Source: Paragonimus westermani (lineage: Eukaryota; Platyhelminthes; Trematoda; Plagiorchiida; Troglotrematidae). Taken from it: a stretch of DNA of 64,000 bases. The DNA is taken from NCBI GenBank assembly GCA_008508345.1, contig QNGE01001689.1:72559-136558 (forward strand), given 5' to 3'. The notes under the pieces were generated by a model. It made no database searches. It was given only the letters and a program-made list of their open reading frames with translations, and was not told the origin of the DNA. The position numbers and the translations under genes are program-made. Of this stretch, positions 24,734 to 36,899 are shown piece after piece. The first letter of the stretch is position 1, and the number at the start of each line of letters is the position of its first letter.

Positions 24734-25099
24734 ATGATTACTGACTTATTTGCTGTTTACGGACCAAAAAACAACGGTTGCTTGCCCAAGGTCGTCTATG
24801 CACGAATCCAAGAATTGCCACATGAGCTAACACATATAGTCGACCAAGCATCTCACCTGGAAACCGACTTATCAGAGTGTTTGGAATCAGGAAGATCTCT
24901 AGACCACGCGAATATCGACCACGTAGACTGGTTACAATCGTTGTGTCATACTTATGTTATCAAGAATACGCTGCATCCGTTAGAAGCAGAACTTTATCTA
25001 AAGCAAGTTTTTGTTTTATTGAACGCGAATATATCAATGAGATGGAGTAATTATTGTGCTGCCAACATAAGTACTACTTCGTACACCCTGACATTGTGA
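24734..25099 (+). CDS. Uncharacterised 121-codon open frame
   Basis: This is one of the longest open frames in the window. It starts at an ATG (MITDLFAVYGPKNNGCLPKV) and contains an acidic, leucine-rich middle (ASHLETDLSECLESGRSLD) that could be helical. A possible acceptor (ggttgcttgcccaag) lies inside it, giving an alternative start at Val-Val-Tyr, and a weak donor (ga followed by gtaatt) lies near 25046. Another open frame overlaps its end in a different phase. A decayed gene or an exon is possible. No family is recognised. Confidence 0.27.
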   Translation: MITDLFAVYGPKNNGCLPKVVYARIQELPHELTHIVDQASHLETDLSECLESGRSLDHANIDHVDWLQSLCHTYVIKNTLHPLEAELYLKQVFVLLNANISMRWSNYCAANISTTSYTLTL

Positions 25100-25314
25100 C
25101 TGCAATGAGGAAAGGTGTGACAAATATCATAGTGCAGGAGGTGTTTCATGGAGAATCCCTAAGTCTGAAACAGCAAGGTGTTAAGATGTACAATGGTAGT
25201 ATCAACACCAGCACATTCTCTTTGAACACCTGGGGGGTTGTGAAATTTAATGTCGAGGGCCGTAGAAAAGTAGTGGGTGCGTTTCCTGTTGAGCTGAAAA
25301 AATTTCGAGAATAA
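25054..25314 (+). CDS. Uncharacterised 86-codon open frame overlapping the previous one
   Basis: The frame is offset from the 24734-25099 frame and overlaps it by 46 nt. It ends GAFPVELKKFRE and then a stop. Two adjacent protein-like frames in different phases can arise from one coding region broken by a frameshift, from two exons, or by chance. There is no ATG at its start and no recognised family. Confidence 0.2.
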   Translation: MCCQHKYYFVHPDIVTAMRKGVTNIIVQEVFHGESLSLKQQGVKMYNGSINTSTFSLNTWGVVKFNVEGRRKVVGAFPVELKKFRE

Positions 25315-25693
25315 GTGCTAATCTGTGACTTTTCTGCGGTTTCAGTTCAGTTGATCTAAGTGTCGTCTGAATACAGGTGTACGGTATTTCTATCTGTGTT
25401 TACCCCCTGGCAACATGCTTCCTGATACTAGCAGCCAGTTCATGGTTAGACCTTTCTAAGTAGCTCATACTGCACCTAAATAGAGAGCTGCATGGGACAG
25501 CCTGAAGCTTCCTCACGTAACTAAGGAGACTGGTAGTTTACTGGTCCGTTATATAATACACTAATTTTTGACATTCGGTGATGTGAATATAACGGCTGTC
25601 AGCCAGTTCCGTCTTATCCCTGACCAGTTGTCATCTAAACAGAGAAATTCCAAGTGTAACGTCTTCGAAACAGCTTTTTAATTCACCTTCCAG

Positions 25694-25744
25694 TGGTAGT
25701 AGCGCTGATGGTTAATAATATACAGCATATTACACCGTTTCTGG
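25694..25744 (+). CDS. Candidate 51-nt micro-exon
   Basis: A strong acceptor (ttttaattcaccttccag) and a strong donor (tttctgg followed by gtgagt) bound exactly 51 nt, a multiple of three. One phase is open and hydrophobic (VVALMVNNIQHITPF). Small symmetric exons are a known feature of schistosome micro-exon genes. No neighbouring micro-exons were identified, so the link to that gene class is only a suggestion. Confidence 0.27.
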
Positions 25745-26115
25745 GTGAGTTTAGCCCTGTGCGTTCGTATGATTATTCTTTGTGTCACTACCTTCTAAAA
25801 TACACTCCTCACATCGTGAGCAGCATTTCAACCGCACTGTATTACAGGAAGCAGAAGCTTTACAAATTTATGTACAATCTAACCCATACAGGTCTCCTAT
25901 TCTTAGGCCATCCTTTTCACCCAGTGACTAGAACTCTCAGGATTCAAACAACTGTTCGATACATCCTCCTAAGTTACGCCTTATTTTTCAAGATGAGTTC
26001 GCTGTGCTCAGAGTAATAGCGGTTATGAACCACTTCGGTCTTTAAAAATAAACTTTTCCCCAATGGGACTGGAAATTCATGAAACATCTGGGGAAGACGA
26101 TAGGATGACCGCCTT

Positions 26116-26350
26116 TTATGTTACCAGACCCTGATCACTGTGACTATCATCACCCCTATTCCACGACTGCACGTCATTTAAATCAATGTCAATAGTGCCA
26201 GTGGTTCGACGAACGAAATTTGTGGTGATCGACTGTGTGGTACGATTGCTAATCGAAAAGGACAACCAGAAGAGGTATTTATTTTCGAAATGTGTGTTGA
26301 AAAAACTATATTTTGATGTCAAGACGCAGTAACCAGTTTTCTCGTACAAA
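26116..26350 (-). CDS. Candidate terminal exon, unknown protein
   Basis: On the minus strand an acceptor (tattgatactttgcag) opens a 235-nt frame of 77 codons ending at a TAA. It reads LYEKTGYCVLTSKYSFFNTH near the start and ends in an Asp and Ser-rich tail (NRGDDSHSDQGLVT). No poly(A) signal was confirmed and no family is recognised. Confidence 0.27.
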
Positions 26351-28770
26351 CTGCAAAGTATCAATATAGAAAGCCATGGTACAAGGGATGCGCACGAATA
26401 TGGGCTGATATATCCACGTACAATTTGACAACTTACACGAAAACACTTCTTGCGTGTAAGTAGCTGGAGGTTTTAGATTCAGCATCATATATCGTATTCC
26501 AACTGTTGCTATGTGAGTAGCGCTGACACTGGATGTAACTCAGTACACTCACGCCGAAGTGAAGGTTAACATCAGTGGTTGTTAAACTGTGCATTGAATA
26601 AAGCGAAATTATCGATCTGCATCCCCAAGTAACAATCCACAACTAGTTGAAAATGCCATTCAAATGACACAATGTTAACATAATCTTAACAGAAGTAGCA
26701 TATCTGCTTACAAAACCATTTCTAATTGACTTACAGAAGTCTTAAGGAACACGAATGAACTTACTCGAAAGCGCATAGCAGCCAGTAGAACGGCAGACTG
26801 TGAAAACGCCCACCAAGCCACTCGGTTTATACGAAACAATGACCTGCAAGGTTGAAATCAGCAAACATTAAAGAACCAACGTAAAATGATCGTTCGAGAA
26901 GCATTATGAAAGCCTCTCTTGTGAGATTATTGACCCATATTAACAACAGACTTACTACGTTTGCTGTGGAAGTGATCGGATTATTTAGATAAGTCATCGT
27001 CGGACCAAGTAAATTATATTTTTATTGTTGTGTTACTAAAGGATCCATGAAAGGGTTAACTGAGAGTGGATGTTTAGTCTGGTCAGTCACAATCCTGTTA
27101 TGTCGATATTTGGGACCACATTCAAACAAAGCTTCTTGCCGGGCGTACCAGGTGGGGGTTGGACGAGTTAGTCACAAAGTCCGTACTAAACATACCTCGA
27201 CAAAAATGAGTAGGTAGTTTAAACGAATATCAGTTGCCTCAACTGTGGACAGAATACTACTTCTCGTTTCCCGTGATTGCATGACATTAACTTTGTAGAG
27301 TTAGCTACATGATTCCACCACCTTGAGCGTGTGATCCGGATCGGCAGGTCTGACAGGGAGGTGTTGGTGATTGACTTTGTTGTCCCACTACTGAACCAAG
27401 TCATGTTTTGTTAACGGATCCGTTCAGTTAATCGTCCGATCGTGCGACTGTAGCAAATGAACCCTGAACTAGGCTTCAGAATCAGGTGATTGAAGTCGCG
27501 AAGCGCAAAACTCAAGTGGTCAATCATCTGTCATGACTTGTTCGGATCGACTACTTCTGTGTGAATATTCGGGAATTCCACATTATCCAAAACATGATAT
27601 TCAGAGTTAAGTAGTCTTTTAGTTTGCAAGTTATGTGTTTAGAGAAAATAGCATGAGCACTTTTGGAAGGCCTGATTGCAAATAAATAGCCTTGATTGCT
27701 GGATGCAATACTTCAGAGTCATTGTTGGATGACCTCCTTTTGGAAATGATTGAAAGACAATTCCCAGATGTTACTACAGAAAGCGCATTGCACAAATAGT
27801 ATGTTGGTATTATTTTGACTTTTCTCACTGCTGGTCAGTTTGATTTGTTTTAAATCGGCTTTTACCTTTTAGACGCGCTCCTCATTACGAACTGGAATAG
27901 AGCGTTACAACGATTTACTCATCTCAGCTCTGTTTCATATAGCCAGGCTTCATTGGTGAGGTGCAGACAGAACAAGGATTGTTTAGAAAGACTTTACTGG
28001 TGAAAGCGTTCGTGAAAGCTAACGGCCAGGGGAAGAATTGCAGTGACCCAGTTCAGATGACTAAGACGAAGGGTACTCTTCTTTCTCCGTCGAATCAGTC
28101 AGTTGGGAAATGACATCCACACACCGAAATTTCCCCTATTTCATACGTATGCAGCTGTCTGATTGATCTGATTTTCATTCGTCTAAGAGCCAGTTTTACA
28201 CTACCGCTTAGACAGATTTTCAAACCGTTCTGTCTTTCACGATGTCTGCCGGTTTAACTTCAGTTTTAGTGAAGTTTACATAGCCAGGTTAGTTCGATGA
28301 CTTCATGACTGAGTTGTAGAACATGCCAAACATTTTTAACAACTGAAGACACAACACTTTCCGATCCGTTACTCCGCTGTTCCAAATCTCATATCACTGG
28401 CTACTAGACACCTTATGATTACAGGCGGCCAGGTTGACTGACTTGTATCCTTTTACATAAAATTACGTAATCGGAATCCAATGTTACTGACCTATAGAAA
28501 AACAGCATTGATCGGAAAACATATTTCTCAGATGTGTAAACAAAACCTGATTAAAGCAAACCATCTGGTGGTCGTAATGACCATGAAACAATACTTGTTT
28601 TGATAATATACATCTTTCTATCGCCTTTCTCTATATGCCCTTGTACACATTCTGCACATGCTAAGATTAAATGTCGCTAAAATATCGCCACACAAGGCAT
28701 CTAATTTGATGAAACGGTTAACACTTATGTGATCAAACTTACACTTATTTCCGCCCACCGCGTTTGACAC
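26351..28770. other. Unassigned AT-rich DNA
   Basis: No gene is supported. A minus-strand frame at 27631-27828 follows a good acceptor (gcgctttctgtag) but has nothing else in its favour. Confidence 0.4.
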
Positions 28771-28977
28771 TTAGTCCTCCTTGCCTATGCGGAACTCTAA
28801 ATATGCATCTGATGTCTCACGTTGTCTCAGCTTACAAACCACGGGTTTTCTGAGCATTTCAGAAAGCGACCGTATGTAAACCGAGTCAGTTTGCATGTGT
28901 ACTTGTGATCTGATCGTGACACTGTGACTGTTAGTAGTCTTATGTATATTCAGTAGTGAACAAGAAATTTTATACAA
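28771..28977 (-). CDS. Uncharacterised open frame in an exon-like cluster
   Basis: The 68-codon minus-strand frame ends LEFRIGKED and a stop, with a charged composition (SLSEMLRKPVVCKLRQRETS). Internal donors (gttt followed by gtaagc, and acaac followed by gtgaga) are possible. It lies directly after two other open frames on the same strand at 28950-29251. No family is recognised. Confidence 0.2.
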   Translation of the reverse strand: MYKISCSLLNIHKTTNSHSVTIRSQVHMQTDSVYIRSLSEMLRKPVVCKLRQRETSDAYLEFRIGKED

Positions 28978-29177
28978 GAGACTGGAATTCGTTGAATTGA
29001 ACTAAGCTGTGCTTGAACGGAGTCAAAATGTGCAATAAAAGATCCATTGTAGATGAACTGTTCAAAAATGGATTCTGAGTGCTTTGCAACACTCCCTATA
29101 CAGTAGAGGCGACCAAACTGCAATTCCTCCAACATATCACGCTTAATGTTCATTAAGTAAAACGAAATCCTTACCAC
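28950..29177 (-). CDS. Uncharacterised open frame in an exon-like cluster
   Basis: The 75-codon minus-strand frame reads NIKRDMLEELQFGRLYCIGS near its start and ends at a stop. Several pyrimidine-rich acceptors are possible (for example gcctctactgtatag) but no good donor. Its 5' end overlaps the donor of the 77-nt frame upstream, so the two cannot both be exons as drawn unless its start lies further in. Confidence 0.2.
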   Translation of the reverse strand: MVRISFYLMNIKRDMLEELQFGRLYCIGSVAKHSESIFEQFIYNGSFIAHFDSVQAQLSSIQRIPVSCIKFLVHY

Positions 29178-29251
29178 ATTTTTTACAAGTCACAACATCG
29201 TTTACAATGAGAAACTCGGATGAGCAGTGATAAATCCTCAACAAAAACTCG
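29175..29251 (-). CDS. Candidate 77-nt internal exon with a CxxC
   Basis: An acceptor (ggtgtaaggttcttag) and a donor (aatgtg followed by gtaagg) bound a 77-nt frame reading EFLLRIYHCSSEFLIVNDV and ending VTCKKC with a split glycine codon. A CxxC pair can be half of a zinc site, but one pair is not enough to assign a domain. The family is unknown. Confidence 0.23.
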
Positions 29252-32200
29252 CTAAGAACCTTACACCGATATGCTATTTTGTGGGACTGAACATCGTGTC
29301 ATGCTTTACTGGCAGAAGGCCTTTGTGGCTGATCGCCTCATAACGTTTATATTCAAATATCTATATCGCGCCCGACAGCCCCCAACGGTCTGCCCGATAG
29401 AACTCAAATTCCACAAAATACAATCAAGCATCACAGATGGAAACACTATTGAAAACGTTTTCTAACATTTAACGTACAGTATCACAGGTGAGTTAAAAAA
29501 CACCGTAGCATTTTGTTTGGACAGTATTGCGTCATTATGATCAGCTCGATGATATCATTAAAAATGAAATAAGTCAATATATTGCACTAATATTAAACAC
29601 TTTCTTCGGTTATAAACAACTTAATGGATTTTCAAAATGTGCAAAGATTCGTTGAAGTCATCTATTCAAATTAATTCAAAGTAACTACTTTTCGTGGCAC
29701 TTTTAGTGAAAATGGACGTGTACCGTTTTCACAATCGACTCAGTAACTTTATTGCAAGCAAGTAAAACCGGAACAACCTCGGCGGCTTGGAATTACAAGT
29801 GAACGACTATGGAATTATGGCGGTTGATATATGTTGCAAACATCCAGCTAAGCGCTATAGTTTCCTCATTTGAGTGATAACTACAATATTATATGCATTC
29901 ACCGCGCGGGTTGTAAACGAATTCCCAAGCTCACCATCTCGCACATTTCAGTTTTGCATTAATATAGTTTACTTATGAAACCCATTTAACTGACACTATC
30001 AGTTACTCAAGTTGGAATGTGTCTACCTCTCGGAACAAGTTGACGGTTGATAGAACACTGGAATAACTTGTCTGGTCCACTTATATTCTAAGTCGATCTT
30101 CACTGATTTAGTGAAATTTTTCAAATTTAACGCGGCTGGCTGATGAAATTAACCTGTCTTATCAGGATCTTCGAAATTCACCTCTTTGTCTTTGTGTAAC
30201 TTACTAGAAAATTCGTATTCCGTCGACATCTACACTTCGCTCCCTGTCTGTGACCTTGTTTGAATAAGTCGTCTAATGTGAAAACTGTAAGAAATCGATG
30301 ATCTCGCATGAGTATACCCCTTTCAGATAATTAGCGATAATTTGTGTCAACAATGTCGCTCGAAACGCGTGCAACCTTTTAAAATTGTGTTTCATTTGGC
30401 CGCGGGGTCTAAACACTGTCAGGGTGTACACAAAGGTCAGAAGTCTTTCATAAGGGAGGAAATAAAACTTCAGAATTCATGGAAGGGAATGAACTACTTG
30501 CAAGAGAGAACCCCGTAACCGACGAAAAGCAAGTAAGTCACTCGGCCACAGATCGGGTAATTTCTTACTCGAGATCCATACACATACGCTCCTAGTACCA
30601 GTCCCAAACGCAAGGCATCAGTCAGCGAAACAAATCTTGCCAAACTATAAATTTGGCGTTTTTACAAAGAATGGAAGTTTTTAAAAACATTAGGTGAAAT
30701 CTTTTACCACAGTGGTCTTAGTTAATTTATGTGGGAGATATCCCCACTAATGTTTCTAATGAAGTAAGTAGGCTGTACTATAACTTGTTGGTGATGGGAG
30801 CAAACAATACCCTATTAAGGCCAACACTGGTCTTATTCAATGAAACCGATCACGGTTTGCGAATATTTGCAGGAATTATCTGAATCACATGCAATACGCG
30901 TGCAAGCACACGACACTAGGCAGATGCACTGCTCAATCTGTGGAAACTGAGAATTTCGGTTTCTGTTCTATGTTGTGTTGGTATCCATCCTGGGAATAAT
31001 TCAAATACTTAGAATGGATGGTCAACCGTTCTAGTGAATGCACTACACAGTTTGCTAATGATGAAGTCTGCTGAGAACAGCAATCGAGCTTCAGTCGATC
31101 CCAAACTGTTGTCTCATACAAGTATGCACACGCTTTGGTTTACGAAGAGAAATATACGTGAACCATCATAAACTAGCAGCGGCCTGGTTTATTAAAGTAT
31201 CCGTCCCGAAATTAAGGGTTGGAATCCATGTTATGTTTGTCTTGCTTGTTAATTTGTTTAAACTAGCAACAATCAAGTGAACGATTTCACGAAGTCTATC
31301 GGAACCGCCTGTTCATATGAGTGGCAGTTAACAAGACACTCCATGAAAATAATTAGTTATACCCTCAAATAACTAGCTGGCCGTTTTCAGGGTATGTTTG
31401 CGTGAGCCTCCAGCTTAGACCAATAGTACAAATTTTAGTTCTTGTGAATTAGAACAGCGTTGAATGCGTCGAGTTGAATCAGAGTAAGCAGGCTCCCTAC
31501 CAACACTATGTGTTGACGTGCATGTGAAATAATGTCAAGCTAGTCGGACGTTTATACAATAGGTACTTAGATGCGTCCATAGACCGTAGCAGCCGTTACT
31601 TGGATTTGTAATCCTCTGCTAACCATAGGTAATTTACAATTCTTGGCTGAGTAAGAAAAATTGTGACGTGGGAAAACGAAAAGGTTGGTCAAAACAAAAA
31701 CACTAGAGTAGCGTCAAATATTGAGGAGTACTTGCAGCCCATTCACGATTTCGTCGACGTTAATGCAAAATACATCGTGTGCAGTTGAACTGCTTTTATG
31801 GTAAGCCGTGTGTTCTGGCTCTTTCGCGATGTAAGTTGCGTGTTGTGGAAATCCTTTAAACTAGTATGATAAACGGAACAATTTTAAGATTCCAAAGAAC
31901 AATAAAACGATGGTGCAGCGAAACTCAATTTTTTACTCCACTGTGAAACGTGTATAAAGCCAAATCCGTTTCTATTCAAGCGCCAACCTACTGGATTCCA
32001 AATTCCAGTGGAAAAGTACAAGGCAATTCTGGGACATTTTAAAGTGCACAAAAGATGGCTGAAATGATCAGAGATGAAACCTACTTAATAACTGAATCGA
32101 AATGTCCGTAAGCCAATTTGGGACCATTCGGTTTGTAAAAGTTTCAAAAAGCCCTCAAACTATAGTTGCGGAAAAGATAAACTCCACACAGAGAGGTCAA

Positions 32201-32516
32201 GCTTCTTCAGTTAACCGGTGCAATGTGATTGCATTAATGTAAACACAAATGCATTCAGAAAAACGGAATTTGGCGTCGGCATGCAAACCTAACATTCATC
32301 AACAACTTGTTGACTTATTTACTATACAAACAGAAACAAACGTTCCCAAGAGGTTATCAACAGAAACGAAACTGCACTGTTTAAAAAAGAGGGTTTGTGA
32401 TATTACTTAAGAATGACGTTTGGACAGTATGTTGCCCCTCACTTTTTTGTAGGAAATAAGCAGTATTGCTAAGGCTGTAGAAAAATTACAACCTTTAGCT
32501 ATTTGACGAAACTCAC
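29252..32516. other. Unassigned AT-rich DNA
   Basis: There is no supported gene or repeat. Open frames on both strands are at most about 64 codons. Confidence 0.4.
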
Positions 32517-32790
32517 TTTGTTTCTCACAGTGATATAAGTAAACAAAATGTTTTTCATAATAATCATTTCGTCTTCCGTTTACTATCAACCCTCTGTAGA
32601 GTACGGCTGAGATCATGCAATTCAAACGGGCTAGGTGAATTTCAGCACATCTGTGATATGTTACTTTGACAATAGTTCTATCACAACTTTGTGACCACTC
32701 GACACCGATGGTGTTAATTGTTCCGGCTGGAACCAACAATAAAGATTTTTCACCTAGTGAACTCATTTCGTCTGCTTTCTTCACGTAGAG
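32517..32790 (-). CDS. Best-supported internal exon candidate, unknown protein
   Basis: On the minus strand a classic acceptor (aactgcatttcttttcaag, with a branch-like ttaac) opens a 274-nt frame. The frame closes at a consensus donor (aaacaaa followed by gtgagt). It starts in phase 0 (LYVKKADEMSSLGEKS) and ends after one base of a split codon. It has 91 codons with balanced composition and five cysteines. It lies within the longest open frame of the window (125 codons). Its start phase matches the end phase of the candidate exon at 40023-40242 on the same strand, so the two could belong to one gene with a 7.2-kb intron holding the RTE remnant. The protein family is not recognised. Confidence 0.45.
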
Positions 32791-35526
32791 CTTGAAAAGA
32801 AATGCAGTTAATGACTAGGAGTTTCGTTACAGAATGCTCACACCCTTTCTTGCTTAATGAGGTGCTCACCAAAATGTGCTTTCTGCTTACAAACTATTCA
32901 CTATGAATGTGAGTTTATCACATAGAACGAAATCACATTTGGTTGGTACGCACACGTTGTTGCAGTCGTGTTCCATAATGCGGATCTGTAGCTGTTGGTA
33001 ACCGACTGGAGCATTGACGCATCGACTCGCTTATTGAGTTTCTAATTGGAATTACACACTATCGTTGGTTTTAGCGTAGAGCTCACCGCAGGGGCTTTTT
33101 AGATGTCATGGAGTGTGCGCGGCCTCCAAAGATGTACTACGTCAGATGCCTTAGTTACGAGAAATGAGAGGATTAACTTGCCGAATTAAGTGTGGAGTCG
33201 TGGACGATGTAAACAATTAGATCTGATTCAATGACCTAGCTCTCCGAGCTCTCCGATGAGAATGAGAACAGCACAGTTGCCATTGGTGGACCCAACCATT
33301 TTGTTTACTTTAATGCCTGCTATTTTCTGTAGATCACAATGAACTGAGGCACACATTTCCCAAAACGGGATCAGTTGCCAGTGGGTTTCAATAATGTACA
33401 AGTTCATTTTAAAATGATGACTGCAATGCGAACTGTCTTGGAAGTGACTTGCATTCCGAAATATGGTGCCCTTTGTCAGCGACGTTTGGGCTCAGAGTAA
33501 AAATTTCATCGCTCCGTTTTGTACACTGTAATCCACAAATATGTGCGAGCCTACGACCTTTGATGAAAAGGGACGGATGAAACACGTTATATGCCATCAA
33601 TTCTGCTTGTTCTTGTTAGAGCCACGGGTTCCGATTTTTTAAAGCAAACCATAGTTCGTCCGCCCAACGTAGTTACTTCTTCACAGCAATGCGTCATATG
33701 AAAAAACGTAAACCATCGGCTCCCAATGAGTTAAAACCGAAAGACCTATAGATCCCGCAAAATACTAACCTCATCGGAGATTCTTCATCCTACAAGCTAA
33801 CCCAATAGATTTCTGGTGCGCAAGCTTCTTAGGGGAAAGTAAACGAAGGTCACGTATCAGCAAATGTCATGGGATATGAAAAATCGACAGAATTGACGTT
33901 CATGCGTTTGCTGGAGTATCAGTTGAAAACGAGACCAGAGATAAAACAGAACAGTCCATTGTGCATATGTATACACACAAAAACAGACGATGGTAACCTA
34001 ACCAATAATTGCCGTCTGAGCACTCTAAACCACTTGCGTGTATTAAACATTCAGATACTAGTATTATCGAGTGACAGCGCGCTACTTGCGTATATTGAGG
34101 AAAAACTGTGCTAATTAGCGGCAGCTTTTGTTACTGTGATCACCTAGTCTCATTCGAGTATCGATATATATATGAAAATCACTTTTTCAGGATTCTCCGG
34201 GTGGAGGAACTATGCTTACATATGGGAGTATCCTCACTCTAGTGTCTTTGCGTAGTTATCTAGGCTTCCGCTTGTTGGGCAGCAATCTGTTGGCATATAC
34301 GTCTAGAAACCTGGATCGACGAGCGCCGGTGGCCAAGGCCAGTGCTATTGTTAAGCGTTTTTAGAATCGTGTTTAGTAGGGTCCTGGCCTGAAGATGAAA
34401 ACCAAGTTTTCCGTCTAACGCACTATGAAGTAATTAGCATTGTTCTACAGCGGTGAGGTGTGAATGGTGTAAAGATGTAACTTGCAGTATTTGCAATGCC
34501 TAGGGAATAACTTGGGATCCATACTGACATGCTTTAAACAAATTTAGTGAACCGGAATCTAGACAATTACACACAAAAAACATGCTTAAGATAATTTTAT
34601 TCAGCTTCTCTTATCTCCTTATCCACCACACACCGGTTCGCTGACAATTAAGGAGTGGTCATACTGCTATTTATGATTTATACATTTACCCCAAGTGATG
34701 CGATAGCAAATGCGTAGATGAGATCTGTTCACTGCCAACCATTTAAACTCACCCATAGTGAGACCAGTACAACGATGATGAAACAGTTACTTTATGGTAT
34801 CGGTGCGATGGAGCTCAGGATCACTGTTCATAAACTCATTTTCTTGCATCTGTCAACTCACATCCATAGATGTGGTGTTAGGTTACATGCGAACATTTCA
34901 ATGGCTTGGCTGTGGCTGTTCTGTTACGTTTGTTGCAACAACAGTCGCTAAAATTACTCTTTTGGTTTTATCCCACTCATGCGAGTATTAGCACCGTGAT
35001 ATGTTCCCCATGAAGTGTATGTTCAAATAAGCTTTGAGCATACTGCGATATAGCGTGCCTGAATGTATCACCGTCAAACACAAGCTACACGTTGTTAAAT
35101 CGTGAACCTATATCTCGTTCACCCTGCGAATAAGAATTAATGACCACGTTTCTGGTTACCTGGGTACGAAGTGGAACATGCCCACCAAATGAATCCAATG
35201 AATTCCAGAAATCAAGAGCCAGTGCAAATTACCTACAATGACTACAGTTTTAATTAACCTATGTTTTCAGAAGTTCACAGCCATGTGCAATTTGGAAATG
35301 TGACTACGCCGGTATAAGAATACACAATTTAATTTTGTAAAGCTAACCGGTCAAAACTGTTCACGTATTCTTCAAATGAAGCAGTCCCGGAGCTGAAGAG
35401 TACCTATTAATCAGACAATTCACCCATAATATGTTAACTGGAAATAAGCAGGGGATTTTGGTTCATTATTCAAATAGAACATTGTTCATAACTGATCGCA
35501 TTTGCCGCATTCTCATGGATTTTTAG
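32791..35526. other. Unassigned AT-rich DNA
   Basis: No gene is supported. An ATG-started 81-codon frame at 33869-34114 (+) and two overlapping frames at 34.7-35.0 kb (+) have no paired splice sites. Confidence 0.4.
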
Positions 35527-35625
35527 CCAACTCCTTTCAGAAGGGAGCGTTTCTCTTAAGTTTTGTTGTTGCTAACTATGAGCACATCATATACCCTTGA
35601 GAAGAATCCCACGCACCCAGAATGA
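35527..35625 (-). mobile_element. SINE-like copy, most degenerate
   Basis: This shares cagaagggagcgt with the 21.4-kb copy. At the matching distance it has catatacccttg and then a decayed B-box region (gaatcccacgc). Orientation and spacing agree with the other two copies. Confidence 0.4.
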
Positions 35626-36899
35626 GTGAGACTATCTGAATTTAAAGTACGGAACAGGCAGATAACTGTGCAACTGTGAACAGTTTGCACTTGAGGACTA
35701 CGAGCGTTGGGATATTGTGCCAAAATTTGCGGTCACAGCTAAACACGCTAAAGGTTTAAAACTCTACTGAACCACGCAGACGTATAAACCGCTCCTTGTT
35801 ACGTATGTTTCAAAAGTTACCCAGCTCCCGTTCTCACATATTTTACCCCCGGCGTCTACCTAGTCGTTCAGACTTTAGCTCAGTTTGTTTTAGGTTCTTA
35901 TTACTGACGCAAGTAAACGCCGTGTGCTGTTTCCAAGTTTCATTTTACTTAATTCCACATGTCTCTTCAAGTGCACGTAAACTATCCGAAACAACATATA
36001 TGCCCAGAATTATAGGGACACGACGTCATGGTTGATATCAGTCCCTCTCGTGTGAAAACCTGAGAGCGTGTGGGTCTATACTAATACTCTGCTGAGTTAC
36101 ACACAAAAACCAGGAAGTCGCTAGAAATTTCTGTACTTAACTATTCTGTCAGACGACTAATGTCAGACAGATCTCTGTATCGCAAGTTAAGCGAAAAGCA
36201 AATCAACTGAAAAATAATCAGTGACAGTGCATTTGATGAACTTTATATTGAACACCATTTATTTTACCAAAACGGAGGAAAGATATATCAAGGGAGTTCG
36301 ATATTTTGAATTGCTGGCATAAGATGCTAAAGAAAAACGGGCAACTTTCATGTGAGTTAACTAGGAGGACGGTAATCGATAAGGTTCATGTAATAATTAG
36401 TCGGCCAACTGGGTAACACCACAGTTGATTGCGATAACATTTCCCGCCGCAGGTAAAAACAGTGGCAAAGTTTTCTGAGTGGCGTATTCTCATTATTGAC
36501 CGGTTGTTTTGGATCGTGACCGAATAGCTCAAGCGAATGGTTCGGTGGTCGGGGAGATATGAGCTGTTCACATGTGCGACAATGAGCATGTGGTTCGTTG
36601 AATTTTACCTCACTATAATCCCTATAGACGGCAGCGAATCAGTGATTCTCACAGATGCTTGACTGTCATATAACTAGGGGGTGAATAACAAACCCGTTAT
36701 AGACAAACAGAAGAAAGAAGCAAGGTTGAGGAAGGAACTTAACTCATAAAAATACTTAAGCCCCTACTCAGACATTCAGCATCAAGATGCCTACATCTTG
36801 GAAAACTATAACTGAGCTATAAGTAAAAAATGACGTTATCAGCAAGGCAGCTTCCGTTTGGCATTATATATGATTACTTCACAGACGACTCGGCCCTAC

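Noticed and set aside
33869..34114. ATG-started 81-codon plus-strand frame
   Set aside because: It reads plausibly but has no splice, promoter or poly(A) support and no recognised family.
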